NCBI GenBank assembly: GCA_964531025.1
Contig: CAZHDY010000001.1
Span: forward strand, 1,550,001 to 1,614,000
DNA: 64,000 nucleotides
Direction of reading: 5' to 3'
Source of the DNA: CALMEC01 sp964531025
GTDB lineage: Bacteria > Actinomycetota > Thermoleophilia > Miltoncostaeales > Miltoncostaeaceae
Shown here: positions 40,917 to 48,421 of the stretch, piece after piece
How the letters are laid out: each line of letters opens with the position of its first letter
How positions within the stretch are numbered: position 1 is the stretch's first letter
Program-made: the position numbers and the translations under genes
The notes under the pieces: generated by a model
Databases searched by the model: none
Told to the model about the DNA's origin: nothing
The model's input: the letters and a program-made list of their open reading frames with translations, nothing else

Positions 40917-41870
40917 GTGCGCGCACTTGTCACCGGGATCTCCGGCTTCGTGGGACGCCACCTGGCCGGCGAGCTCTCCCGGGCGGGTTACGAGGTGCAC
41001 GGTGCCGACATCGTCGCATCGGCCCGGCCTCTGGACGACGTGGTCGCCGTCCATGTGGTGGATATCCTGGATGGTGGCGCGGTCACGGCCCTGATGGGTG
41101 ATCTTCGTCCCGATGTCGTCGTCCATCTGGCCGGCGCTGCCTCGGTCGCCCGGTCGTTCGCCGATCCGGTCGCGACCTGGCGGTTGAATGTGGACGGCAC
41201 GCTCACGGTGCTCGAGGCGGTCCGCGGAGCGCACCCGGACGCCCGTGTGCTCGTGATCACGAGCTCCGAGGTCTACGGCCTGGTGGATCGGTCGCAGCTT
41301 CCGGTCACGGAGGAGACACCTCTCCGTCCGCACTCTCCGTACGGGGCGTCCAAGGCCGCGGTCGACCTCATGGTCCGGCAGTACCATGACGGGTTCGGCC
41401 TGCACGTGGTGCGTGCGCGGCCCTTCAATCACCTGGGGCCCGGGCAGGACGAGCGCTTTCTCGTTCCCAGTGTCGCACGCCAGATCGCGCTGGGGGAGCG
41501 CGAGGGACGCGACGTCATCGAGGTCAAGGTCGGTAACACCGCCACGCGCCGCGACTTCCTCGATGTCCGCGACGTGGTGCGGGCCTATCTCCTCATCCTT
41601 CAATCGGGTGATCCGGGGGTCCCGTACGTGGTGGCCTCGGGGCGTTCGATATCGGTGCAGGAGGTCCTCGACCTCATCGCCCGGCACTCATCGGCCCACG
41701 TCCGTTTCACCAGCGACGAGACCCGGAGGCGCGAGGGTGAGCAGCCCGACCTCTATGGTTCCGCGGAGCGCCTGACCGCGGACACCGGCTGGCGACCCGA
41801 ACACCATCTGATGAGCACGCTGCGTGACACGCTCGATTACTGGCGCGCGCGCATCGACGAGGAGGAATGA
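40917..41870 (+). CDS. rmd: GDP-4-keto-6-deoxymannose reductase-like SDR
   Basis: A 317-residue extended short-chain dehydrogenase. It starts with VTGISGFVGRHL (NAD(P)-binding GxxGxxG) and has the Ser-Tyr-Lys triad in SSEVYG and YGASKAAVD. RARPFNHLGPGQ is characteristic of reductases acting on GDP-4-keto-6-deoxymannose, and gmd lies directly downstream. It would give GDP-rhamnose or GDP-6-deoxytalose, depending on stereochemistry. A UDP- or dTDP-sugar epimerase is the alternative. gmd starts 1 base after its stop. Confidence 0.8.
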   Translation: MRALVTGISGFVGRHLAGELSRAGYEVHGADIVASARPLDDVVAVHVVDILDGGAVTALMGDLRPDVVVHLAGAASVARSFADPVATWRLNVDGTLTVLEAVRGAHPDARVLVITSSEVYGLVDRSQLPVTEETPLRPHSPYGASKAAVDLMVRQYHDGFGLHVVRARPFNHLGPGQDERFLVPSVARQIALGEREGRDVIEVKVGNTATRRDFLDVRDVVRAYLLILQSGDPGVPYVVASGRSISVQEVLDLIARHSSAHVRFTSDETRRREGEQPDLYGSAERLTADTGWRPEHHLMSTLRDTLDYWRARIDEEE

Positions 41871-41871
41871 C

Positions 41872-42831
41872 GTGCCCACCGCTTTGATCACCGGCATCAC
41901 CGGGCAGGACGGTTCGTATCTGGCCGAGCTGCTTCTGGACAAGGGATACGACGTCTGGGGAATGGTCCGGCGCTCTTCCACCGAGTCGTACGACCGCATC
42001 GAGCACATCCGTGAGCGCATCAGCTTCGTGCAGGGCGACCTCCTCGACCAGCCGTCGCTCACCCAGGCGCTCATCGAGTCGGAGCCGGACGAGGTCTACA
42101 ACCTCGCCGCCCAGTCGTTCGTCCCGACCTCCTGGGCGCAGCCGGTGCTCACGGCCGAGTTCACCGCCGTCGGTGTGACACGGCTGCTCGAAGCGATCAA
42201 ACAGGTCAATCCCAAGATCCGCTTCTACCAGGCCAGCTCGAGTGAGATGTTCGGGAAGGTCCAGGAGGTGCCACAGTCCGAGGTGACGCCGCTCTACCCG
42301 CGCAGCCCCTACGGTGTGGCCAAGTGCTACGGGCACTACATCACGGTGAACTACCGTGAGAGCTACGGGATGCACTGCTCGTCGGGGATCCTCTTCAACC
42401 ACGAGTCACCCCGTCGTGGCCTGGAGTTCGTGACCCGGAAGGTCACGGACGGCGTGGCGCGTATCAAGCTCGGCCTCGCGGACCATCTCGCGATGGGGAA
42501 CCTGGACGCCAAGCGCGACTGGGGCTTCGCCGGTGACTATGTCGAGGCCATGTGGCGCATGCTGCAGCAGGACGAGCCGGACGATTATGTCGTTGCGACA
42601 GGCGAGACCCACACGGTGGAGCGGCTGGTGGAACTTGCCTTCGGGCATGCCGACCTCGACTGGAAGGACTACATCCGCATCGACGAGCAGTTCGTGCGTC
42701 CGGCGGAGGTGGACCTCCTCATCGGTGATCCGGCGAAGGCGAAGGCGAAACTCGGGTGGGAGCCGAAGGTGAGCTTCGAGGAGCTGGTGGCCATGATGGT
42801 GGACGGGGACCTGGAGCGCTTGGGCGCGTAG
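41872..42831 (+). CDS. gmd: GDP-mannose 4,6-dehydratase
   Basis: Converts GDP-mannose to GDP-4-keto-6-deoxymannose. Clear signatures are ALITGITGQDGSYLAELLLDKGYDVWGMVRR, NLAAQSFVPTSW, SSSEMFGKV, SPYGVAKCYGHYITVNYRESYG, FNHESPRRGLEFVTRKV and NLDAKRDWGFAGDYVEAMW. 319 residues, slightly short at the C-terminus compared with E. coli. GAGGAGG lies 6 bases before the GTG. It feeds both the rmd-like reductase upstream and the perosamine synthase 16 kb downstream. Confidence 0.96.
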   Translation: MPTALITGITGQDGSYLAELLLDKGYDVWGMVRRSSTESYDRIEHIRERISFVQGDLLDQPSLTQALIESEPDEVYNLAAQSFVPTSWAQPVLTAEFTAVGVTRLLEAIKQVNPKIRFYQASSSEMFGKVQEVPQSEVTPLYPRSPYGVAKCYGHYITVNYRESYGMHCSSGILFNHESPRRGLEFVTRKVTDGVARIKLGLADHLAMGNLDAKRDWGFAGDYVEAMWRMLQQDEPDDYVVATGETHTVERLVELAFGHADLDWKDYIRIDEQFVRPAEVDLLIGDPAKAKAKLGWEPKVSFEELVAMMVDGDLERLGA

Positions 42832-43173
42832 GCGGGTGATCCGCGCAAGCGTGGATGTGGGGTGGCGCCACCGTGGCGCACCCCACGCTGTGCTTCCATC
42901 GAATCGACCACTCGGTCGCGGGTCTCCCGCGGTTGACGGGGAACCCGGGGAGGGCCCTTCGGTGGCGACCCAGTCGGTGCGGGTGTCGTACGGATCATGC
43001 GGGACGCGCGGTGAAAACCGGCGGCTGCGTGATCCCGATCGCTCGCGGCCCGGTTACTCGCATCGTCGGCGTGGCGACCGGGGTCGCATAACCCGCAGCA
43101 CCTCCCGGTCGACATCGAACGGAGTTCGGTGTGAGAACGACCGGCGCTGGAGGCGACCTATACCATTGCCGTG
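42832..43173. other. Intergenic region with terminator hairpin after gmd
   Basis: 342 bases without a credible gene. GTGGGGT at 42857-42863 pairs with ACCCCAC at 42880-42886, continued by GCGCC/GGCGC around a 5-base loop: a strong terminator-like hairpin 25 bases after gmd. The 3' end holds the promoter of the next operon. Between them I see only minor inverted repeats. Confidence 0.5.
43161..43166 (+). promoter_or_regulatory. -10 box, leaderless promoter of glycosyltransferase operon
   Basis: TACCAT, 7 bases before the ATG at 43174 and 4 before an in-frame GTG at 43171; the spacing favours the ATG. Confidence 0.5.
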
Positions 43174-44175
43174 ATGGTCAACCAGCGTGTGCTTCCTGGG
43201 AAGCGCGGCCTGATCTCGGCAGTCGTCCCCGTCTACAACGAGACGGAGGTACTTCCCGAGCTGCACCGACAGGTCAGTGCCGTTCTCTCTGCTCTCGATT
43301 ACGACTACGAGATCGTCCTCGTGGACGACGGGTCGTCCGATGGTTCGGCCGACATGATTCGGCAGCTGGCCGCGGACGACGACCACGTCGTCGGTGTGAA
43401 GCTGTCCAGGAATTTCGGTCACGAATCGGCGATCAACGCGGGCCTGCACTCGGCTGCGGGTGACGCCGTGATCGTGATGGACGCCGATCTTCAGGATTCA
43501 CCGGATGCGCTCCCTCGCCTCATCGCCGAGTGGGAGAAGGGCGCCGGGGTGGTCTACGCCGTCCGCAAGGACCGGAAGGAGGGCGTGCTCCAGCGAGCGG
43601 CGTTCAGCTCGTTCTACCGGCTGGCCGAGAAAATCGTCGATGTGACGCTTCCCCGTGACGCGGGTCCCTTCTGCCTGATGAGCCGCGCGGTCGTCGACCA
43701 GATCAACGGCATGACCGAGCACAACCGCTACTTCCCGGGTCTCCGCGCGTTCGTGGGTTTCACGCAGGTGCCCGTCGAGGTCGAACGCAACGCCCGCCTT
43801 GCCGGCGAGACGAAGTACTCGTTCCGGCAGCGGACGACGGGTGCGCTCAACGCCGTCCTCGGCTTCTCGAAGCTGCCGCTTCGGATCGTGACCGTCATCG
43901 GCGCGATCGTCGGCGCGATCTCCCTGCTCGGGATTCTCTGGGTCGTCATCAGTTCCGCCATGACGGACACGGGCACTCCGGGCTGGGTGTCGCTCATGAC
44001 GGTCGTGCTGTTCTTCTCGGGCCTCCAACTGGTGACCCTCGGCATCGTCGGGGAGTACGTCGGCAAGGTGTACGACGAGGTGCGGGCCAGACCGCGGTTC
44101 ATCATCTCGGAGCGTTGGGAACGGGACGACGCGGCACCGGATACCGCTCCCGAAGAGGGTGAGTCCCAGCTGTGA
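43174..44175 (+). CDS. GT2 glycosyltransferase with two C-terminal membrane helices (GtrB/DPM1-like)
   Basis: 333 residues. The GT-A domain opens with ISAVVPVYNETEVLPELHRQV, binds metal through IVMDADLQDSP (DxD), and has RRWPDGSD-like positions in KDRKEGVLQR and EVERNARLAGETKYSFRQR. Two hydrophobic helices (IVTVIGAIVGAISLLGILWVVI and SLMTVVLFFSGLQLVTLGIVGEYVGKVYDE) follow, the layout of enzymes that load a sugar on undecaprenyl phosphate. That product would feed membrane-embedded glycosyltransferases. Coupled to the next gene (GTGA overlap). Confidence 0.9.
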   Translation: MVNQRVLPGKRGLISAVVPVYNETEVLPELHRQVSAVLSALDYDYEIVLVDDGSSDGSADMIRQLAADDDHVVGVKLSRNFGHESAINAGLHSAAGDAVIVMDADLQDSPDALPRLIAEWEKGAGVVYAVRKDRKEGVLQRAAFSSFYRLAEKIVDVTLPRDAGPFCLMSRAVVDQINGMTEHNRYFPGLRAFVGFTQVPVEVERNARLAGETKYSFRQRTTGALNAVLGFSKLPLRIVTVIGAIVGAISLLGILWVVISSAMTDTGTPGWVSLMTVVLFFSGLQLVTLGIVGEYVGKVYDEVRARPRFIISERWERDDAAPDTAPEEGESQL

Positions 44176-45074
44176 GTGTCGGCGAGGAGGAGATCGAGCT
44201 CACGATCGTCATCGTCTCGTTCCGCTGCCGCGATCTCCTCGCGGACTGCCTCGAGAGCCTTGAAGCGGAGCGGGCACAGGTGTCGATGGAGGTTCTGCTC
44301 TACGACAACGACTCGGATGACGGTACCGTCGAACTCGTGCGGGACCGTTTCGACTGGGTGAACCTGACGGCTCTCGACGAGAACATCGGGTTCGGCCGTG
44401 CCAACAACCTCGGGTTCGCCGTTGCTCGGGGGAAGGCGATCCTGGCGCTCAATCCCGACATGATCGTTCCCGCCGGTGCCCTGCGGGCGTGTCTCGACCG
44501 GCTCTGGGAGGACCCGACGATCGGGCTGTTGACGCCGCGTCTCATCGATCCCGACGGTCGCCTCGACCGACGGTGCAAGCGCGGGTTTCCGACGATCTGG
44601 TCCTCGATCTGTTACTTCACCGGCCTCGACCGGTATCTGCGGGATCGTTGGTCCACGCGCTACACCATGGGAGGACTGGGGGAACACGAGGAGGGTGAGG
44701 TCGAGAGCGTGAGCGGGGCGTTCATGCTCATGTCGCGTTCCGCGTACGTCCGCGTCGGCGGTTTCGACGAGCGCTTCTTCATGTATGCGGAGGACATGGA
44801 CCTCAGCCTGCGGATCTCCGAAGCCGGGTTTCGGGTGCTCTATTGGCCCGGCGTCGACATCGTGCACGTGGGGGCGGGATCGAGCGTCGACGGTGTGCGT
44901 CCTCCGATGGCCGACGCGGCGTACTTCCGGACCATGGCTCCGTTCACCCGCAAGCACCGGCCCGGGCTCGTGGGGCTCGTCCTTTCCGTGGTGGTGTGGG
45001 TCGTGGCCGAGGCCATGTACCTGCTCTCGCGGCTCCGCGCGCAGGTGCGTGGTCGGGCGGGAAGGGCCGCATGA
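44172..45074 (+). CDS. GT2 glycosyltransferase, rhamnosyltransferase-like
   Basis: 300 residues. GT-A fold with LTIVIVSFRCRDLLADCLESL, the NIGFGRANNLGF nucleotide-sugar motif and LALNPDMIVP in the DxD position. VSGAFMLMSRSAYVRVGGFDERFFMYAEDMDLSLRI is the acceptor/catalytic segment typical of WbbL-like rhamnosyltransferases. One C-terminal hydrophobic helix (LVGLVLSVVVWVVAEAMYLL) anchors it. The GTG overlaps the preceding stop and the next ATG overlaps its stop. Confidence 0.9.
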   Translation: MSVGEEEIELTIVIVSFRCRDLLADCLESLEAERAQVSMEVLLYDNDSDDGTVELVRDRFDWVNLTALDENIGFGRANNLGFAVARGKAILALNPDMIVPAGALRACLDRLWEDPTIGLLTPRLIDPDGRLDRRCKRGFPTIWSSICYFTGLDRYLRDRWSTRYTMGGLGEHEEGEVESVSGAFMLMSRSAYVRVGGFDERFFMYAEDMDLSLRISEAGFRVLYWPGVDIVHVGAGSSVDGVRPPMADAAYFRTMAPFTRKHRPGLVGLVLSVVVWVVAEAMYLLSRLRAQVRGRAGRAA

Positions 45075-45886
45075 GGCCGACCGCGCTGCGTGCCGTTCTC
45101 GGCCTCTGGTTCCACTCGCTGCGCGTCGGCGTCCGCGCCATCCGTTCCGGGGCGCTCAAGGAGCCCCGTACCCGGCGCGGTGTGCTCAACAGATTGCTGG
45201 TCCCGATGGACGCATGGCGGGTCTGGGAGTTCGGTGCGGCTGTGGAAGGGCCGTTCGACGGTCGCTGCCTCGATGTGTCCAGCCCGAAGCTCGTAACGAG
45301 CTACCTGGCCGTCCGGGGATCGGGCCGGTGGGTCGGCGTCGATCTCTTCGAGGACGAGATCGCCCTCTGGCGGCGGCTCGATCCGGACCTCGACCTTCGG
45401 ATCGAGGACGCGAGGGACCTCGGGTTCGAGGACGGTTCCTTCGACCATGTTCTGTGTGTGTCCGTGGTCGAGCATATCCACGGTGAGGGACTCGCCCGTG
45501 CCATGGGTGAACTCCACCGCGTGCTGGCACCCGGCGGCGTCTTGCACCTGACCACCAACATCGCCCCGGCAGGCAGTGACGTGTTCGTCGATTCCGACAC
45601 ATGGGGAGAGGCGACCGAGCACATCGACGGACGGGTGTTCTTCGAGCACCGCTTCGACGACGATGAGCTCACGGCGCTCATCGGGGACGGCTGGGAGGTG
45701 CTGGAGCGTCGCATGGCGTCGGAGCGTGTCGGGCTCTCGGCCGCGTTCGCGCGGCTTGCGCCGGTCAGCTACGTGGCCGGCAACCTCCTTCCGCTGCTGG
45801 CACCGCTCAACTTCCGTGCGGTGGATCGCGCCGCCGATGTCCGTCCGCCGTTCGGCGTCGTCTACCTGCGCCTGCGCAGACGCTGA
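45071..45886 (+). CDS. SAM-dependent methyltransferase
   Basis: 271 residues, class I fold. A basic N-terminal part of about 55 residues precedes the core. Motif I is degenerate (RCLDVSSPKLVTSYLAV, lacking the GxGxG), motif II is WVGVDLFEDE, and SFDHVLCVSVVEHIHGEGLARAMGELHRVLAPGGVLHLTTNI matches post-motif III. It probably methylates a sugar of the surface glycan. ATG 45071 overlaps the glycosyltransferase stop. Its last 25 bases overlap the convergent gene. Confidence 0.82.
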   Translation: MRPTALRAVLGLWFHSLRVGVRAIRSGALKEPRTRRGVLNRLLVPMDAWRVWEFGAAVEGPFDGRCLDVSSPKLVTSYLAVRGSGRWVGVDLFEDEIALWRRLDPDLDLRIEDARDLGFEDGSFDHVLCVSVVEHIHGEGLARAMGELHRVLAPGGVLHLTTNIAPAGSDVFVDSDTWGEATEHIDGRVFFEHRFDDDELTALIGDGWEVLERRMASERVGLSAAFARLAPVSYVAGNLLPLLAPLNFRAVDRAADVRPPFGVVYLRLRRR

Positions 45887-47028
45887 CCGACGGGGCGCCG
45901 CGCCCGCAGCGACCCGAAGATCTCCGCCAGCCGTTCGCGTTCCCGCTCCTGTGAGTACTCGGCGACCGCCCGGGAGCGGGCAGCCCTGGACATCGCTCGG
46001 AGCTCCGCGTCGTCGGCCAGCAACTCCGTCAGAGCGTCGGCGAGGTCCGGGACATCACCGGGGGTGACCATCCGTCCGGTCTCCGGCGTGATGATCTCGC
46101 GGACGCCGGGCAGCGCCGATGCCACGACCGGAGTGCCGCTCGCCATGGCCTCGATGAGGACGATGCCGAAGGCCTCCTCGGCCGTCGTCGACGGAAGGAC
46201 CAACAGGTCGGCATCGCGCAGTGTGGCACGGAGATCCTCCTCCGGGACCCGGCCCAGGAACCGGACATCGGCCTGTGGGAGCATCTCCGCGGCGAGGCTC
46301 TCGTAACCGGGACGGAGGTCGCCGTCACCGATCAGCGTCAGATCCGCGATCTCGGCCAGGTTCGCGGCCTTGAACGCATGGATCAGTTCCGGAACCCCCT
46401 TGAAGGCGTGCCCGCCGTCCATGGCTCCGACGAAGAGCACAGACGGCCGTCGGGTGTCCGTGGCGCCGTCGGTGTCGGGGTCATCGTCGGCCGGTCGGAA
46501 GCGCTCGGTGTCGACGGCGTAGGGGAAGCCCTCGAGGGTCGGGAGCCGGTACCGGGAGATCGACGAATGTGCCGCGTAGTCGAGCGAACTGGCGAAGACG
46601 CGGTCCGAACGCTCCAGGATCCACTTCGCCGCGGAGCGCTCGTACAGCGCGAGGACCCGTCCTTCGACCCCGGACCGGAGGACGTCCATGTGGAAGAAGG
46701 TGACAAGCGGCACGCCGGTGATGAACGCGGCGGCGGCGATCGTCTCGGCGCCACCGTAGAACGGATAGTGGAGGTAGACGGCGTCCGCACCGCGGATTCC
46801 ACGTGCGATCGACGGGACGAGTGCCGAGTTGCCGTGTCGCACGAGCTGGCGGAATCGCCGTACCTGTAGGCCGTCGATCACCGTGTCGCCGGCAGGGTGA
46901 TCATGTGCGGGAGCGAGTACGACGACCTCGTGCCCGACATCCCGCAGGTGATGGGCGTGACGCTCGGCGACGTTCGTGATGCCCGCGCGATACGGCAGGT
47001 AGTTGCAGACGGCGACGGCGATCTTCAT
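45862..47028 (-). CDS. GT4 glycosyltransferase
   Basis: 388 residues, GT-B fold. The N-terminal domain starts MKIAVAVCNYLPYRAGITNVAERHAHHLRD. The C-terminal domain has VLFVGAMDGGHAFKGVPELIHAF and the donor-binding STTAEEAFGIVLIEAMASGTPVVAS (EX7E motif). A retaining transferase; the sugar is unknown. ATG 47028 is chosen by the family N-terminus; GGGAG lies 13 bases upstream, so initiation is not clear. It is alone on this strand, and its end overlaps the methyltransferase gene by 25 bases tail to tail. Confidence 0.88.
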   Translation of the reverse strand: MKIAVAVCNYLPYRAGITNVAERHAHHLRDVGHEVVVLAPAHDHPAGDTVIDGLQVRRFRQLVRHGNSALVPSIARGIRGADAVYLHYPFYGGAETIAAAAFITGVPLVTFFHMDVLRSGVEGRVLALYERSAAKWILERSDRVFASSLDYAAHSSISRYRLPTLEGFPYAVDTERFRPADDDPDTDGATDTRRPSVLFVGAMDGGHAFKGVPELIHAFKAANLAEIADLTLIGDGDLRPGYESLAAEMLPQADVRFLGRVPEEDLRATLRDADLLVLPSTTAEEAFGIVLIEAMASGTPVVASALPGVREIITPETGRMVTPGDVPDLADALTELLADDAELRAMSRAARSRAVAEYSQERERERLAEIFGSLRARRPVGQRLRRRR

Positions 47029-47073
47029 CGTGACGGCCGGGCTCCCTTTCTGAGGACGACGGGCATGAAACAG

Positions 47074-47079
47074 TAGCCT
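47074..47079 (+). promoter_or_regulatory. -10 box, leaderless promoter of the flippase gene
   Basis: TAGCCT, 6 bases before the ATG at 47086. Confidence 0.5.
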
Positions 47080-47085
47080 GAGCCG

Positions 47086-48381
47086 ATGCTGCGGCGGATG
47101 CAACGCACCACGGTTCTCACCGGCGGGATCCTCATGCTCGGGGGGATCGCCGCCTGGACCCTCGGCAACTTCGTCTTCTTCGTGCTGGCCGCCCGCAGGG
47201 TGGGGCCCGAGGACTTCGGGCTGGTCGCGGCGCTTCTCGCGGTCGTCGTCGGGGCGTTGGTCCCCTGCGGCGGGATCCAGGCGGGGATCGCACGCATCGT
47301 GGCTTCGGGAACCGACAGCCAGGGGTTCGTCCGTGCGTCGTTCGCACGGGTGTCGATGCTCAGCATCGTCGCGCTTGCGGTGATCGGTGCGGGAATCGTC
47401 GTCGTGGAGTCCGCATCGGCGGATGCGGTCCCCGCCGTCCTCCTGCTGCTGACCAGCGTCGCGCTCGTCGTCCTCGTGCCCTTCCACATGTTGCTCGGGG
47501 CCCTCCAGGGGCGCCATCGTTTCGCCGCGACCGCCACCTGTCTCGCGGTTCTCGGCGTCAGTCGTCCCTTGGCGTTCCTCCTGTTCGACACGGCGCTGTC
47601 GTCATCGACCGCGGCGGTGGCGGCCAGCACCGCGTCGGTGATCGCTGCACTGCTGGTGGCCGCCGGACTCGCGCGCGTCGATCTGGTCTTCTCCGGCACC
47701 GCTCCTCCGGCATCGCGCACCGGGCTCGCCCGCGTGTTCGGCGCCCCGGTCGTGGCGCTCACGGGTATCGGTGCCCTTGTCAACGCGGACGTGGTGGCCG
47801 CAAAGCTCACGCTCCCCGACGTGGACGCCGGCTTGTTCGGTGCGCTCGCACCCCTGGGACGCACGGGCGTGATGATCGTCCCCATGGCGGTCAGCTTCGT
47901 CCTTCTGCCGCGAGTGGCGGCAGCCCGGGGGGCGAACCGCCCGACCCTCGAGTTCCTCGGCCTGGGGGTCGTCGCGACCGCACTGGTCGGAATCGTCCTG
48001 GTCGCGATCGCCGAGCCCGTCAGCTTCTTGGTCCCGGCAGTCTTCGGTGATCGCTACAGCGCCGCGGACCAGCTCCTCCTGCCCATCATGGCGGCAGGAG
48101 TGCCTCTTGCGCTCGTGGTGGTCGTCGTGAATCACGCGATCGCATTGAACCGGCGACGTCTGCTCCTTGCCTTCGGAGCGATGGGGCCCGTGGTGGTGGC
48201 GCTCTTCGCGTTATGGCATGGCTCGTCCGGTCGACTGCTCATGGCCGATGCGCTCTGCGCGGTCCTCTTCCTCGTGCTGCACGACTGGCTCGGTCGTGGT
48301 GATGACACGATCCTGGGTGGTGTGCGGGCGATCCTCCGTCGCGTCGTCCAGCGTGGCGTGACCGAACGGCCGACCACATGA
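47086..48381 (+). CDS. MOP-type polysaccharide flippase (Wzx-like)
   Basis: 431 residues with about 12 hydrophobic helices. The N-terminal ILMLGGIAAWTLGNFVFFVLAARRVGPEDFGLVAALLAVV is typical of Wzx-like polysaccharide exporters, in which the LG.E.FG motif follows helix 1. Basic residues sit in the middle of the protein (LPRVAAARGANR). It would flip undecaprenyl-linked oligosaccharide across the membrane. It is the only flippase candidate in the window, so it probably serves the whole cluster. Starts with its own leaderless promoter. Confidence 0.82.
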   Translation: MLRRMQRTTVLTGGILMLGGIAAWTLGNFVFFVLAARRVGPEDFGLVAALLAVVVGALVPCGGIQAGIARIVASGTDSQGFVRASFARVSMLSIVALAVIGAGIVVVESASADAVPAVLLLLTSVALVVLVPFHMLLGALQGRHRFAATATCLAVLGVSRPLAFLLFDTALSSSTAAVAASTASVIAALLVAAGLARVDLVFSGTAPPASRTGLARVFGAPVVALTGIGALVNADVVAAKLTLPDVDAGLFGALAPLGRTGVMIVPMAVSFVLLPRVAAARGANRPTLEFLGLGVVATALVGIVLVAIAEPVSFLVPAVFGDRYSAADQLLLPIMAAGVPLALVVVVVNHAIALNRRRLLLAFGAMGPVVVALFALWHGSSGRLLMADALCAVLFLVLHDWLGRGDDTILGGVRAILRRVVQRGVTERPTT

Positions 48382-48421
48382 TGATGCGTCTGACAGTCTT
48401 GCCCTTTGCCCGCGGGCGGGG

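Noticed and set aside
42832..43173. Riboswitch between gmd and the glycosyltransferase operon
   Set aside because: No known aptamer motif is visible, and the downstream gene appears leaderless, which leaves no 5' UTR for a switch.
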